This document shows, piece by piece, positions 38,328-49,034 of a DNA stretch of 64,000 nucleotides. The stretch lies in contig NC_069107.1 of the NCBI RefSeq assembly GCF_947172395.1, positions 10,522,101-10,586,100 on the forward strand, read 5' to 3'. The DNA is from Bicyclus anynana. Lineage: Eukaryota > Arthropoda > Insecta > Lepidoptera > Nymphalidae. Every line of letters begins with the position of its first letter. Position 1 is the stretch's first letter. The position numbers and the translations under genes are program-made. The notes under the pieces were generated by a model that was not told the DNA's origin, did not search any database, and worked only from the letters and a program-made list of their open reading frames with translations.

Positions 38328-38819
38328 CATCGTAGAACGTCCAACTAAGTAGGGTACGAGGTGTATCATATTATTAGCAAACAAAAATATCTCCCGCTTT
38401 TCATATCGAGTTCATTTTAATATGTGCGTTGACAAATAATATGTTTTGTTTGCAATACGCGGCGGTTTATGAATGATGACCCCGAAATGTTTACTTACGC
38501 CCGGCAGCTTTACATACGGCACGTGTTGGTGTGAAGGTAAAAAATACCTAATTTGAGGTCCTTTGTTGGGTGCCAATTTGCCTCGTAAGGTCCCACTTTC
38601 CTTTATTCTGTATTTTTACATTTACTTTTATATCACTCGATATTATATGTCGTATTCAAATTCTTTCAGTAGTTATTAGTTTACAAATAGGTGCATATAT
38701 TTAAAACGTCTGCTTAAAGTAAATACTTCACTTATTAGAGCCAAGTAGACACTCAGTAGTTTATTTTTAGTAATTTACTACTTCTCATAAAATCCAGATT
38801 GCTTCTGTTCGTTCGTTCG

Positions 38820-39113
38820 TTATCAACCCATATTCGGCTCACTGCTGAGCTCGAGTCTCCTCTCAGAATGAGGGGTTAGGCCAATAGTCCACCACGCTGG
38901 CCCAATGCGCATTGGCAGACTTCACACACGCAGATAATTAAGAAGGTTGCAGGTTTCCTCACGATGTTTTTCCTTCACCGTTTGAGACACGTGATATTTA
39001 ATTTCTTAAAATGTTACACAACTGATAAGTTGGAGGTGCATGCCCCGGACCGGTTTCGAACCCACACCCTCCGGAATCGGAGACAGAGGTCATATCCACT
39101 GGGCTATCACGGC
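38820..39113 (-). repeat. SINE family B
   Basis: The left end is CATATTCGGCTCACTGCTGA. The right end is the complement of a GATAGCCCAGTGGATATGAC head with a GGGTTCGAAACCGG B box. Very similar to 59177-59480. Confidence 0.78.
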
Positions 39114-39862
39114 TGTTGCTTCTGTTCTTCTTTTCAAAATAAACCCAGTTACTAATTTAGCAAAAAGTCAAATTTATCCGCATACCTATAACCGTTTCGT
39201 GATAAATATATTAGGTTATAATCTTAATCATATTTTTCTAAAAAAATCTCAAAGTGCCGCACTGTGCGTAACGCTATCTCGTTGTCGGTAAAAAAAGATT
39301 AAATCAATGTTAAAGAAGGCCGTAATTCGCCATTAAACAAAAGCCCCGGAGACTCGGCCCCTCTGCGGCGGACAGGTGAAAGCGTGTCCCGGAATTAGTT
39401 GAGGGGCTGCTCCAGACGTTTCAGTAGGGGGTCGGGGGTCGGGGGTGGTATTGAAAATACCTTCCATTTTTTATTATCGATTTGTAGGATATCATTAATG
39501 TTCCGGTGATGTACTTGTTTATGACTGCACCGACGGTTTAATGATGACTTGTCGTCGATCTTTTTTAGATGAATTTGGAAAAAACACTCACCATCCTATT
39601 CCAGTGCCGGTTGACTCTAGTGATCACTATTAGGTGTTAATAATAGGTAATAATTAATAAACGCGATTTTGACGCCTCAAGAGGCATGTTACAGGTAATT
39701 TATTTCGACTTTTTCGAAAAGAATTCTTTGGAAAAAAATCTTTTTATAAATCTTGAACCTAGGATTTTAGGATCTTGGCAGTTAAATGACGCACCTCACA
39801 AAATTTAGGGCCGGTTTCTCCACCTTTTTTTCGTAAGTTTTGTCTTTATCGTATATCGTTTG

Positions 39863-40190
39863 ACTGCCTCCGAGGCGCAGTGGTGTGCGCGGTGGATTTA
39901 CAAGACGGAGGTCCTGGGTTCGATCCCCGGCTGGGCAGATTGAGATTTTCTTAATTTGTCCAGGTCTGGCTGGTGGGAGGCTTCGGCCGTGACTAGTTAC
40001 CACCCTACCGGCAAAGACGTACCGCCAAGCGATTTAGCGTTCCGGTACGATGCCGTGTAGAAACCGAAAGGGGTGTGGATTTTTATCCTCCTCCTAACAA
40101 GTTAGCCCGCTTCCATCTTAGACTGCATCATCACTTACTATCAGGTGAGATTGTAGTCAAGGGCTAACTTGTAAATAATAATAAAAAAAT
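39863..40190 (+). repeat. SINE family A, full copy
   Basis: ACTGCCTCCGAGGCGCAGTGG and GGTTCGATCCCCGG (A and B boxes), the full body, then an A-rich tail and AATAAT repeats. Confidence 0.8.
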
Positions 40191-40429
40191 AATAATAATA
40201 ATACCTACTAATATTATAATACATGGTTAAAACTTACGTGATATAACGTTTGCCCTACTTGTTTCGGACCCATACGAGTCCCTTAGTCATGAGCTGGTTC
40301 TTGTAACGCGGCACGATCCAAACTGATCGGATGAGTTAACTAGTCGTGCATACTCCGATGTTGCACCACGTGAGTTTTAGCCGTTTTTAAATACTCATTA
40401 TAGTTTAAATTGTAAAATAGGTAAGAATT

Positions 40430-40594
40430 GATTGTTTGTTTGTTACAAACAGGCCCCAAAACTACTGGTCTGATTTTAAAAATTCTTTCACCAATGGAAA
40501 GCTTCATAATAAGTGAGTAACATTGGCTATATTTTATCCTAGTATTTACACGAGAATAGGATCTACGCGTGTGAAACCGCGGTGCATATGCTAG
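40430..40594 (+). mobile_element. Helitron-like element, 5' end lost
   Basis: ACTACTGGTCTGATTTTAAA ... ATTTTATCCTAGTATTTAC ... GTGAAACCGCGG ... CTAG at 40591-40594 before T. It lines up with the 3' two thirds of 35867-36070. Confidence 0.6.
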
Positions 40595-40975
40595 TTTGAA
40601 AAAAAAAGAAAGTGACAAACTTACGTTTAGACTATCTTTAGATTATAAGGTGAAACCGGTCTTTAAACACGTAGGGTCGAAAAGTATAGGTAACTCTTTG
40701 AAAGTCCCCAATCCGAATAAAAATAAAAACCCCTTTAACATGCAGTTTCGGAAACGAATTTGCAGTCCAACTGAAATCATCCCTTCCCGAAGATGTCCAA
40801 TAAAATATCAATTCCGCGCGCGGACGGCCAATTGACCAATCACGGCTCGCCCGCTGCTAACGTGAACCCGTGGCCCGACGGAAACATAGCCCCAGTGGAA
40901 ACTTTTACGCGCCGTTTTAATGAAAATGTTTCAGCCCTTGAATATTTTGTTTGGCTTTATTGAATTACAACTTTA

Positions 40976-41341
40976 TTGTTTAAAAATGAAATAATATTAA
41001 ACAGAAAGAAACTTAAAGATGGATATATTTCAGAGGACTTCCCCAAGGAAGTTCTGTTAAAAAGAAGAGAACTGCAAACAGAATTAATAGAAGAAAGAAA
41101 TAAAGGCAATTGGGCGATCATAAAGTATGATAAGCTTATTATCAAGGAAGGTGAAGGAACATCAAATGTAGAAAAACGTAAAAGACAGGAATCTAACTCA
41201 CCAAACAACAACTTACAACTGCCAAGAAAACAACATATAACCTCAAAAACAAAAACAAACAGAGTGAATGCGTTCGACATAATGAGAGGTAGAAGTAACT
41301 CCCTGACATCATCTACACTAACATCCGAACGCAGCTCATAG
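40976..41341 (+). pseudogene. RTE N-terminal region, cut off by an in-frame TAG
   Basis: The frame contains EDFPKEVLLKRRELQTELIE and NWAIIKYDKLII, a charged N-terminal region like the one before the endonuclease in RTE-group proteins, then a Ser/Asn-rich linker. It stops at TAG (41339-41341). The next frame continues in the same phase with no overlap or gap, so the two were one protein. The start is not an ATG: the ancestral start was probably left of the truncation point. Confidence 0.75.
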
Positions 41342-44323
41342 GATAATGTCATCAGCCACCGGAACAAAACAAATAATATAAATAAACAGCAATCCACTAA
41401 CAAAATTAAACCATTTCCCAAGCCGACTGGTCCTCGTGGGAAAGTAGACCATTACCCTCTTTCCAAAAATAAAACTAAGAAGCTAAAAGAGAATAGTTTA
41501 AAAATTTGTACATACAATATAAGATCTCTGTCATCAACCGAAAAATACCTGGAATTAACATATGCATTGGAAAAAGTAAATTACGATATAATAGGACTCT
41601 CGGAAGTAAGAAGAATGGGTTGTAATATCGAAGAGTACGATGATTGTATTTTATGCTATATTGGACAAACTAAAGGATTATATGGGGTGGGGTTCATGAT
41701 AAAAAAATCTCTGAAAGACCACATAACCAACTTCATTGGCATCTCAGAAAGAGTAGCATTATTGCAACTGAAGTTTGAAGACCTTAACTTATCGGTTATC
41801 CAAGTTTATGCACCTACAGAAAACTCAAATGAAGAAGAAATTCAAAAACTGTACAATGATCTTAGAAAAGCACACGAACTAGCTGATGAAAAAGTTCTAG
41901 TAATTGGCGACTTTAATGCCAAAATAGGGCAGCCTAAAACTGAGGAGTACCCTATTATGGGGAAATACGGTTACGGAGAAAGAAACGAAAGAGACACGAG
42001 ATTACTAGAATATGCCTTTGAATACAGATTGGCGATAATGAACACATATTTTAAAAAGAAAACAAGCAAAAAATGGACTTGGGAATCCCCAGATCACAAA
42101 TACAGGAACGAAATTGACTTCATTATGACTAACAATTCAAAATTAATAACGAACTTCGAGATACTGAATAAAATGAACTATTCTTCTGATCATAGACTCT
42201 TAAGAGCTACAGTAAGCCTACGTTTTCCGAAAATAAGCAGAAGGGATTTCAAATCAACTCCAAATGCCTTACTTACACAATTTGATATTAATGCATACAT
42301 AAATAAACTTGAAACTTACAAATTTGAAGAAAAACTAGAAAAAACTCTGAATGTACAAGACTACTATGACTCTCTAGAAAAAGCACTAACATCATGTGCA
42401 ACTTTAAAAATGACCGAAAAGAGAAAGAAGAAATATAAAATATTTAGTGACAGCACTGTATCATTAATAAAAAGACGCACTGAACTTATATGGACAAAAA
42501 ATAAAACTAAAGAGACAAAAATGGAACTTGCACGACTATTTAAGCAAACAAACAAAGAAATAAAAAAAGACTACAAAATTCATAGACAGAACATCATTAC
42601 ACAAAACATAACTAAGTTCAGGAGCACAAAGAGAGCATTCAAGGAGCTGAGCTTACATAAACAATGGATTCAAAAATTAAAAACAAATTCGGAAGAAACA
42701 AAATGTAGAAAAGACATAATAGATCAGGCAACTAATTTCTTTAGAGAACTGTATGAGAAAAGGGACCTAGAGGACAACGTTCAAGAGTTGTCAAATTGTA
42801 TTCCTAACACAGATAGTATTTCCACAATAGAGGCAAACGAAGTATATGAACACATTAAACTACTAAAAAGTGCAAAAAGCTCAGGTCCTGATAGAATCAA
42901 TAATGAAATGCTGAAACATGCTGCACCTATTCTGATAAATCACTTCACACGACTATTTAACCTTATATTAGAAACGGAATCTGTTCCAAAACAGTGGTGC
43001 ACATCTGATATAATTCTGTTATATAAAAAAGGCAATCCGCATGATGTCGGCAACTACAGACCCATAAGTCTATTGGCATGTTTATATAAGCTTTTTGCAT
43101 CGATAATCCTAAAAAGAATATCAGTACAGATTGACGAAACACAACCAATAGAACAGGCAGGATTTCGATCAGGTTATAGTACGACTGACCATCTACATTC
43201 CCTAGGACAAGTGATAGAGAAGTACAAAGAGTTTAGGTGGCCACTTTACATAGCCTTTATAGACTATAGTAAGGCATTCGATAGTATAAGCCATAATTCT
43301 ATTTGGGACACATTATCATCACTGGACATTAACAGAAAGTATATAAATATCCTGAAGTATATATATAACAACGCCACAAGCAGAGTTAAACTCGAAACCA
43401 GAGGAGAAGAAATAAGAATAGAAAGGGGAGTAAGGCAAGGTGATCCTCTGTCACCAAAACTCTTTATCGCTGTCCTGGAGAATATCTTCAAACAACTAGA
43501 CTGGAAAATGAAGGGATTATATGTGGGCGGTGCCTATCTGAGCCACTTGAGATTCGCGGATGACATTGTTATACTCTCCGAAACATCGAGAGAATTAGGA
43601 ACTATGATACAGTCACTGGTTAAAGAAAGTGCTAGAGTTGGACTTGAGATGAATGCTTCCAAAACAAAAATAATGACAAATAGCCAAAAAATTCCTATAA
43701 ACATATATGGCAACTACATAGAATATGTGGATAAATATATATACCTGGGTAAACAAGTATCTTTCAGCACAACAAATAACGAAGAAGAAGTGGAAAGAAG
43801 GTGTAAAATAACCTGGAACAAATTCTGGTCCTTGAAGGAAATTTTAAAAGGTAATTATACTACAGATATGAAAAAAATTGTAATTGACACTTGTCTTTTG
43901 CCCAGCTTATTGTATGGATGTCAGACATGGGCTTTCACGCATACAGTGAAAACTAAGCTAAGAACAACACAAAGGTCGATTGAAAGAAGTATACTAAAAC
44001 TAAGGAAAATTCAAAAAATAAGGGCAGAAATTATCCGACAAAAAACAAAAATCACTGACGCTGTGACACAGGCTCTAAAATTGAAATGGCAATGGGCTGG
44101 GCATATATCAAGAATTAAAGACAGTAGATGGACCATAAAAGTCACAAACTGGAAAGGTCCACCTGGAAAGAGAAGCGTCGGCAGACCAACTAAAAGGTGG
44201 GCTGATGACATCATTATCAAAACAGGGCGAGAATGGATGTCTCTCGCAAAAGATAGAGATTACTGGAAGAAGAAAGAGGAGGCCTTCACCCAAACGGGAT
44301 CCACATCACAAGAAGATAACTAA
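41342..44323 (+). CDS. RTE-group endonuclease-reverse transcriptase
   Basis: It is open from just after the TAG. Endonuclease motifs start at ICTYNIRSL (about 41504). The first usual-length frame counted from 41567 has 918 residues: GDFNAK at 114-119 and SDHRLL at 207-212 (APE-type endonuclease), FIDYSKAFDSI around D566, RGVRQGDPLSPKLF, and the catalytic FADD at 663-666 of reverse transcriptase. It ends with the RTE tail (LKWQWAGHISRI, GKRSVGRPTKRWADDI). All catalytic residues are present. Target-primed retrotransposition is the family's role. Whether this copy is expressed cannot be told, because the TAG separates it from its N-terminus. Confidence 0.92.
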   Translation, partial: DNVISHRNKTNNINKQQSTNKIKPFPKPTGPRGKVDHYPLSKNKTKKLKENSLKICTYNIRSLSSTEKYLELTYALEKVNYDIIGLSEVRRMGCNIEEYDDCILCYIGQTKGLYGVGFMIKKSLKDHITNFIGISERVALLQLKFEDLNLSVIQVYAPTENSNEEEIQKLYNDLRKAHELADEKVLVIGDFNAKIGQPKTEEYPIMGKYGYGERNERDTRLLEYAFEYRLAIMNTYFKKKTSKKWTWESPDHKYRNEIDFIMTNNSKLITNFEILNKMNYSSDHRLLRATVSLRFPKISRRDFKSTPNALLTQFDINAYINKLETYKFEEKLEKTLNVQDYYDSLEKALTSCATLKMTEKRKKKYKIFSDSTVSLIKRRTELIWTKNKTKETKMELARLFKQTNKEIKKDYKIHRQNIITQNITKFRSTKRAFKELSLHKQWIQKLKTNSEETKCRKDIIDQATNFFRELYEKRDLEDNVQELSNCIPNTDSISTIEANEVYEHIKLLKSAKSSGPDRINNEMLKHAAPILINHFTRLFNLILETESVPKQWCTSDIILLYKKGNPHDVGNYRPISLLACLYKLFASIILKRISVQIDETQPIEQAGFRSGYSTTDHLHSLGQVIEKYKEFRWPLYIAFIDYSKAFDSISHNSIWDTLSSLDINRKYINILKYIYNNATSRVKLETRGEEIRIERGVRQGDPLSPKLFIAVLENIFKQLDWKMKGLYVGGAYLSHLRFADDIVILSETSRELGTMIQSLVKESARVGLEMNASKTKIMTNSQKIPINIYGNYIEYVDKYIYLGKQVSFSTTNNEEEVERRCKITWNKFWSLKEILKGNYTTDMKKIVIDTCLLPSLLYGCQTWAFTHTVKTKLRTTQRSIERSILKLRKIQKIRAEIIRQKTKITDAVTQALKLKWQWAGHISRIKDSRWTIKVTNWKGPPGKRSVGRPTKRWADDIIIKTGREWMSLAKDRDYWKKKEEAFTQTGSTSQEDN

Positions 44324-44652
44324 CCATACTAACATTAGAATTAATATATAGATATAATTATAATTTAAACTAACACACCTAACAAACGTTTGAAATGTAA
44401 ATTGATGTGGAAATAAAAGGCTTTATTATTATTATTATTATTATTGAATTACCCAAATAAATTTCGAGTCCAATTTAGGAATACCTTTTATTATTATCAT
44501 TATACGAAAAAGCCAAAACTGTTGTTTCTGTTTTAATTTTTTTTAACGATTCTAAAAATTTGACTTGTATATTGAGTTAAGAATACTTGTCTGGAGAAGA
44601 AAAAACCCCCGTGCCTAGGAGAGCACGTCATGCCATATAGTCCTGGTCGCTA

Positions 44653-44834
44653 TTTTTTTTTTTACATTCTTTACAAGTTAGCCCTTGACTGCAGTCCCAC
44701 CTGATAGTAAGTGATGATGCAGCCTAAGATAGAACCGGGCTAACTTGTTAGTAACCCCTTTCGGTTTCTACACGACATCGTTCCGGAACGCTAAATGGTT
44801 CGGCGGTACGTCTTTGTCGGTAGCCTCCCACCAG
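44653..44834 (-). repeat. SINE family A, partial
   Basis: Poly-T, ACAAGTTAGCCCTTGACTGC, the TTTCGGTTTCTACACGACAT body and GTACGTCTTTGTCGGTAG; head missing. Confidence 0.72.
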
Positions 44835-45091
44835 CAGGAAATCTGACAGTGCGTATGTGTTAAAGAATTGCCATAAGCCAGCCAACCCGATTTAGAGCAG
44901 CGTGGTGGGTCCAAGCTCCATGTCCTATATGGAAAAAGGCCTGGCTTTGTACTGAACCATTAAAATAGGCTGATAATGATGATGATGAATGATGTAAGCA
45001 GATCCAGTCCAGTCCACTCCAACGCCAGGAAGTCGTTTAAATTTAGTTTCCAAGATTTGACCTAAACATAAAAGAGCCATAGAGAAGAGCC

Positions 45092-45335
45092 GTGATAGCT
45101 GTTTAAATATAACCTCTGACTCCGATTCTGGAGGGTGTCGGTTTGAATCCACTCCGGGGCATGAACTTTCAACTTTTCAGTTATATGCATTTTAAGAAAT
45201 TAAATATCACGTGTCTCAATCGGTGAGGGAAAGACATCGCGAGATAACCTGCATACCAGAGAGATTTCTTAATTCTCTGCGTGTGCGAAGACTGCCAATC
45301 CGCATTGGGCCAGCGTGGTGGATTATTTGGCCCAA
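45092..45335 (+). repeat. SINE family B
   Basis: GCCGTGATAGC head with decayed A box, GGTTTGAATCCACTCCGGGG, ATTAAATATCACGTGTCTCA and TTCTTAATTCTCTGCGTGTG. Diverged from the other copies. Confidence 0.65.
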
Positions 45336-45699
45336 CCTGATATTGATCATACAAACAGAGTCAGTTAAAGTAAGCTTGTCAAAATAAAAAATATACAAAT
45401 AATCTCTTATCTCTGAAAGCATTCATTCTCCTTTATTGTCCGCGCATTTTAATTAGGGTGACAATAGATGGTTCTCATTAACGTTACCCAAGTATACTTA
45501 CTATTTTTTTCAGGTTATTATTTAAAAAAATATATTTAAACAATGTAGAAATTCCCTCTTCAACTAAGCGAATCACTTGCGCTAGGAAGTGGGTTTTACA
45601 GTAAATGGATGATCGAAGCTAAGGCCTCTCCTAAGGATTTGGCTCCGGTCCCTCAACCGTGGAGCTATCGAATATTTTGAATTTCGCAACCAAGAAATG

Positions 45700-45915
45700 G
45701 CCCCAGAAATCATAACAGCAAACTGCGAACGCTTTTCGTAAAAGCCCCGGCTAAATATTCAAGGGTTTTCCGAACGTTTTCATTAAAATCAGCGCAAAGT
45801 TTCCCCGGGCCGCGTCGGGAAATAGCTCGTTACGTTTACGGCCTGGGTCTAAACTGTACGGTTAATAAAGCCCCGCGCTGGCGCTGGGTGTTTTATTGGA
45901 CGTCTTTGGGTAATG
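45700..45915. promoter_or_regulatory. GC-rich non-coding island
   Basis: Alternating GC-rich and homeodomain-like AT cores (GGTTAATAAAGCCCCGCG, GTGTTTTATTGGACG). Unique-looking, without coding potential. Confidence 0.25.
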
Positions 45916-46389
45916 GAATAAATAACTTTTTTTCGCTCCGGCGAATCTGTCGATGGATCAGACGCGACCGTTTAAATTATTGTTTACAGTCCGTACGGAT
46001 ACTAAGGCCTGTGAATGGTTTCTGCCTCATTATTTATGTAGTCAAATCGTCCAACTGTTATGGCTGTTCTTCACAATTGTTGGCAATTGGTGAATTATCG
46101 GTTTTTGGAACAAGGGCATGTAAGGGCATGTAATTCATTCAAGAGAAGACGGTGAGCGAAGGAACTATCCACAGTAGCCAAAAATCGCAATGTTATATAG
46201 TATGCGCGTTATCATCTGAGTCGTCCGGTCATAAAAGTCAAAAAAGATAGGAATGTGCAGCGCGCCTACCTGCGCACCCTAATTATCGATAAACGGCTAC
46301 CTGCGCACGTGCTAATGATGAGTCAATAATGATTTGGACGATTCTGATTGGTCGGTTTCTAATGTAATTGCATTGCGTATTTTTTTTGC

Positions 46390-46396
46390 TATAAAT
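46390..46396 (+). promoter_or_regulatory. TATA box of the transposase gene
   Basis: TATAAAT lies 36 bases before the first ATG and 57 before the second. The position suits transcription starting at about 46415-46425, which favours the second ATG (46447). Confidence 0.4.
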
Positions 46397-46425
46397 GTGT
46401 TTACTGCAATTAAATAAATACATTC

Positions 46426-47799
46426 ATGTGTTACTCGTTGCGCACTATGGATACTTTATTTTCTAACGTTGATCTGAAGAAATTACATGGCGATATTAGC
46501 CCTCAAGCTCGAACACTGATTCACAACGTATTCCTGTTTCTCAATGAATTGAAAAGTGATCCGAATAAAGTGGCTTCTCTAAATTTCAACAAACCACGTG
46601 AAATGGCCGCATTTGTTTGTGGTGTGAGCAGAGCGACAGTGGACCGAATCAAGACGGAAGTATCACAATCAGGCAGTACCTGTATACCAAGAACAAATTT
46701 TAAGAAACCACAAACCGTCACTAATATTGACGATTTTGATAAAAGTGTGTTGAAGCGAACTGTAGCTTCATTTTATGAGAATGGAGAGTATCCATCCGTG
46801 GCGAAAATTTTAGAAAAATTCCGTGAACAATTACCCGATTTTAAATGCGGCAACACTTCAATGAGAATACTACTGAAGGAGGTTGGGTTCCAGTATAAGA
46901 AAAATAGCGAAGGACGTAAATATTTAATGGAAAGAACTGATATTGTTTGTGCTAGAATGGACTTTTTAAGGAAATTGGATTTACTTAGAAGAACTAACGA
47001 TCAGCGACCACGTTTCTATCTAGACGAAACATGGATTAATCAAAACCATGCAAGAAAGAGGATGTGGCTTGGAAGCAACGATGAAGGAGGTTTCAAGAAT
47101 CAGCCTGTGGGAAAAGGCCAAAGATTAATAGTTTGCCATGCGGGTTCTGCAAGGACTGGCTTCGTTCCAGATGCGAAGCTAATATTTAAAGCGGTGAAAT
47201 CAAAGGATGCTGATTACCACACAGAAATGGATGGCGAAACATATATGGCATGGTTTTCCGAATTCCTGAATCTACTTGAAGAGCCCTCAGTTATAATTGT
47301 CGATAACGCAAGCTATCATTCGATACAGTTGGAAAAGATACCCACAAGAAACACGAGGAAAGCTGAAATTCAAGAATGGTTGACAAAGAAAAAGATTCCA
47401 TATTCCAGCAACGAAATTATTGAAGAATTAATAAGAAAAGTAAAAGCCAGTAACCCGCAGAAGGTCTACGCTTTAGACCATCTGGCAAATGAACGAGGTC
47501 ATGAAGTAATAAGGCTCCCTCCATATCACTGTCAATATAACCCAATAGAATTAATTTGGGCACAAGTAAAGGGAGAAGTTGCGAAGAATAATAATACCTT
47601 CAAGATAGCAGATGTCGAAAATCACCTCCACCGAGCCATAGAAAATGTCACACGAGAAGACTGGGCCAAATGTGTTAGGCATGCCGAAGAACTTCAAAAC
47701 AAAGATTTACAAAAAGCTCTAATTAGAGATCACGCGCCGCTTATAATAAATTTGGCAGAAGACGAAGATTCTGATGATGAAGACTCAGATGAAGATTAA
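46426..47799 (+). CDS. DDE transposase, wide-spaced IS630/Tc1/mariner type (457 aa)
   Basis: The product would bind the transposon ends and catalyse cut-and-paste transposition in the nucleus. The N-terminal ~140 residues look like a helix-turn-helix region (MAAFVCGVSRATVDRIK). The catalytic core shows FYLDETWIN (D200), VIIVDNASYH (D293) and QYNPIELIW (E375), so 81 residues separate the second Asp and the Glu, against about 34 in classic Tc1. The spacer holds a charged helical insert. It ends in an acidic Ser/Asp/Glu tail. A TATAAA-like box at 46390-46396 would place transcription start near 46420, so the ATG at 46447 is the likelier start. AATAAA lies at 47891. No stop or frameshift. It resembles the insert-extended group reported as DD82E (Sailor), from memory. 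Confidence 0.85.
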   Translation: MCYSLRTMDTLFSNVDLKKLHGDISPQARTLIHNVFLFLNELKSDPNKVASLNFNKPREMAAFVCGVSRATVDRIKTEVSQSGSTCIPRTNFKKPQTVTNIDDFDKSVLKRTVASFYENGEYPSVAKILEKFREQLPDFKCGNTSMRILLKEVGFQYKKNSEGRKYLMERTDIVCARMDFLRKLDLLRRTNDQRPRFYLDETWINQNHARKRMWLGSNDEGGFKNQPVGKGQRLIVCHAGSARTGFVPDAKLIFKAVKSKDADYHTEMDGETYMAWFSEFLNLLEEPSVIIVDNASYHSIQLEKIPTRNTRKAEIQEWLTKKKIPYSSNEIIEELIRKVKASNPQKVYALDHLANERGHEVIRLPPYHCQYNPIELIWAQVKGEVAKNNNTFKIADVENHLHRAIENVTREDWAKCVRHAEELQNKDLQKALIRDHAPLIINLAEDEDSDDEDSDED

Positions 47800-48474
47800 T
47801 TTTATTTAGTTAATAATTATATAATATGAAATATGTATTATATTAAATCAAATATTGTTAATTTTTTTAATTTTGTGAACAAGATACGATAATAAACTTT
47901 ACTTATCGATAATATGTCTTTCATTGTTACACCCTTCACTAGACGGCTCCATAAGACCCATAAGTGCAAGCGAGATAGATATAGAGAAATGATTTATGGC
48001 CCTAAGACTCAGTTGTTAACGCGCGTACTATAGCAAGATTTTGACTGTTATATAGTCTCACAAACAGCGTCTTGTTTTGAAACTGATGGAGACTTGTGTG
48101 GACTAAATAATTGAGATCGCTATGTTACGTTCGAAGATAGTTATCACATTCTCCAGAAAGTTCTGCCAGTAACTCAGTGAGCTAGCTGATTGTCTTTATA
48201 AAGCTTGATTCCAAAAAGCCAAAAATATTTTATTTTTACCTACGGAATGATCAGAATACATTATACCGACTAAACTGTCTTGCAACTGGGGGCATTTTTT
48301 CTACGATATGTGAGAATACGGGTCTTTGACAAACATACAGACGGGTGGACAATAAAGAAATCCTCTATAAGCTTTCCGTTTTTTTTTAACACTTTAGGAA
48401 CTCTAAAAAGGCCAACAGAAAGCAATGAAATAAAACATTAAATAAGCATAGTTTCGGTGTCACCGGATTGTTTA

Positions 48475-48655
48475 ACGACATCGTTCGGCGCTCCGTCGCG
48501 ATTCGACCGTGGGTAGTCGTAAAATTGACCGGAGATTGAAGGGTTTTACGAGTGGAGGCAGATGGCGCGGCGGCGGGCGGCGCAGTCTTGTTTGCGCAGC
48601 GCGCCGGGTCACAGCGGGACGTCTGCTGTGGCGACACGAGTAACGGTGGCATGTT
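48475..48655 (+). promoter_or_regulatory. GC-rich island 2.2 kb upstream of calsyntenin exon a
   Basis: It contains a CG-rich stretch around ATGGCGCGGCGGCGGGCGGC. A 33-codon frame from that ATG has no signal-peptide character, so it is not called an exon. It could be a promoter or 5' UTR region, unproven. Confidence 0.22.
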
Positions 48656-48769
48656 TTATTTAAAGCGGATTTTGGATTTATAGGTTACGACTTTCGCTTC
48701 AGATACACGTACCTACTTGTATTACTTATACGAAAAATTGTAGTTTTTGTGTATTTCATAATCATTGTT

Positions 48770-48807
48770 AATCTATTTTGATACGAGCAGTCGTATCAAA
48801 ATAGATT
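48770..48807. repeat. 17 bp perfect palindrome, 4-base loop
   Basis: AATCTATTTTGATACGA (48770-48786) and TCGTATCAAAATAGATT (48791-48807) are exact reverse complements separated by GCAG. Confidence 0.92.
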
Positions 48808-49034
48808 GACTTCCTCTTTAAAGGAGACAAATAATTGCCCGCGCTTCACCCACTCACTCACGCGTAGGAATTATATGTGTATAAAATATAGCCTATGACA
48901 CTACGAATAGGTACAAACAGGCTGTCTATTAGTAAAATAATTTTCAAAATCGGTTAAGTAGATTCAGAGATTACCCCTCACAACCTCACAAACTGGCAAA
49001 CTAGCTATTTATTAATATAAGTAAAGCTTACAAT

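Larger units (their letters stand above)
40957..44452 (+). mobile_element. RTE-group retrotransposon with target-site duplications
   Basis: TTATTGAATTAC occurs at 40957-40968 and again at 44441-44452, so the inserted element is about 40969-44440 (~3.5 kb). The 3' end has AATAAA (44412-44417) followed by an (ATT)n tail, typical of RTE. The coding frame is open from the left boundary without an early ATG, so the 5' end is probably slightly truncated. One in-frame TAG (41339-41341) is the only visible disablement. The long intact frame suggests a young insertion. Confidence 0.9.
46172..48047 (+). mobile_element. IS630/Tc1/mariner-type DNA transposon
   Basis: The left end (46172-46234: CAGTAGCCAAAAATCGC, TATAGTATGCGCGTTATCA, CTGAGTC, CATAAA) and the right end (about 47993-48047) are inverted repeats of ~55-60 bp with mismatches and small gaps. 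Both outer ends are CAGT. Just inside the left end CTACCTGCGCAC occurs twice (about 46266 and 46299). It carries one complete transposase gene. A clean TA duplication is not visible, so the ends are somewhat eroded while the gene is intact. Confidence 0.75.

Noticed and set aside
40957..41421. 154-codon hydrophobic frame on the minus strand
   Set aside because: It is the reverse of the A-rich RTE N-terminal region; A-rich coding reads as Phe/Leu/Ser-rich on the other strand. Frames at 42364, 43264 and 44011 are the same artefact.
48572..48640. ATG-initiated frame in a GC-rich block as calsyntenin first exon
   Set aside because: The translation (MARRRAAQSC...) has no hydrophobic signal core and no clear phase-1 donor giving a family-like junction.
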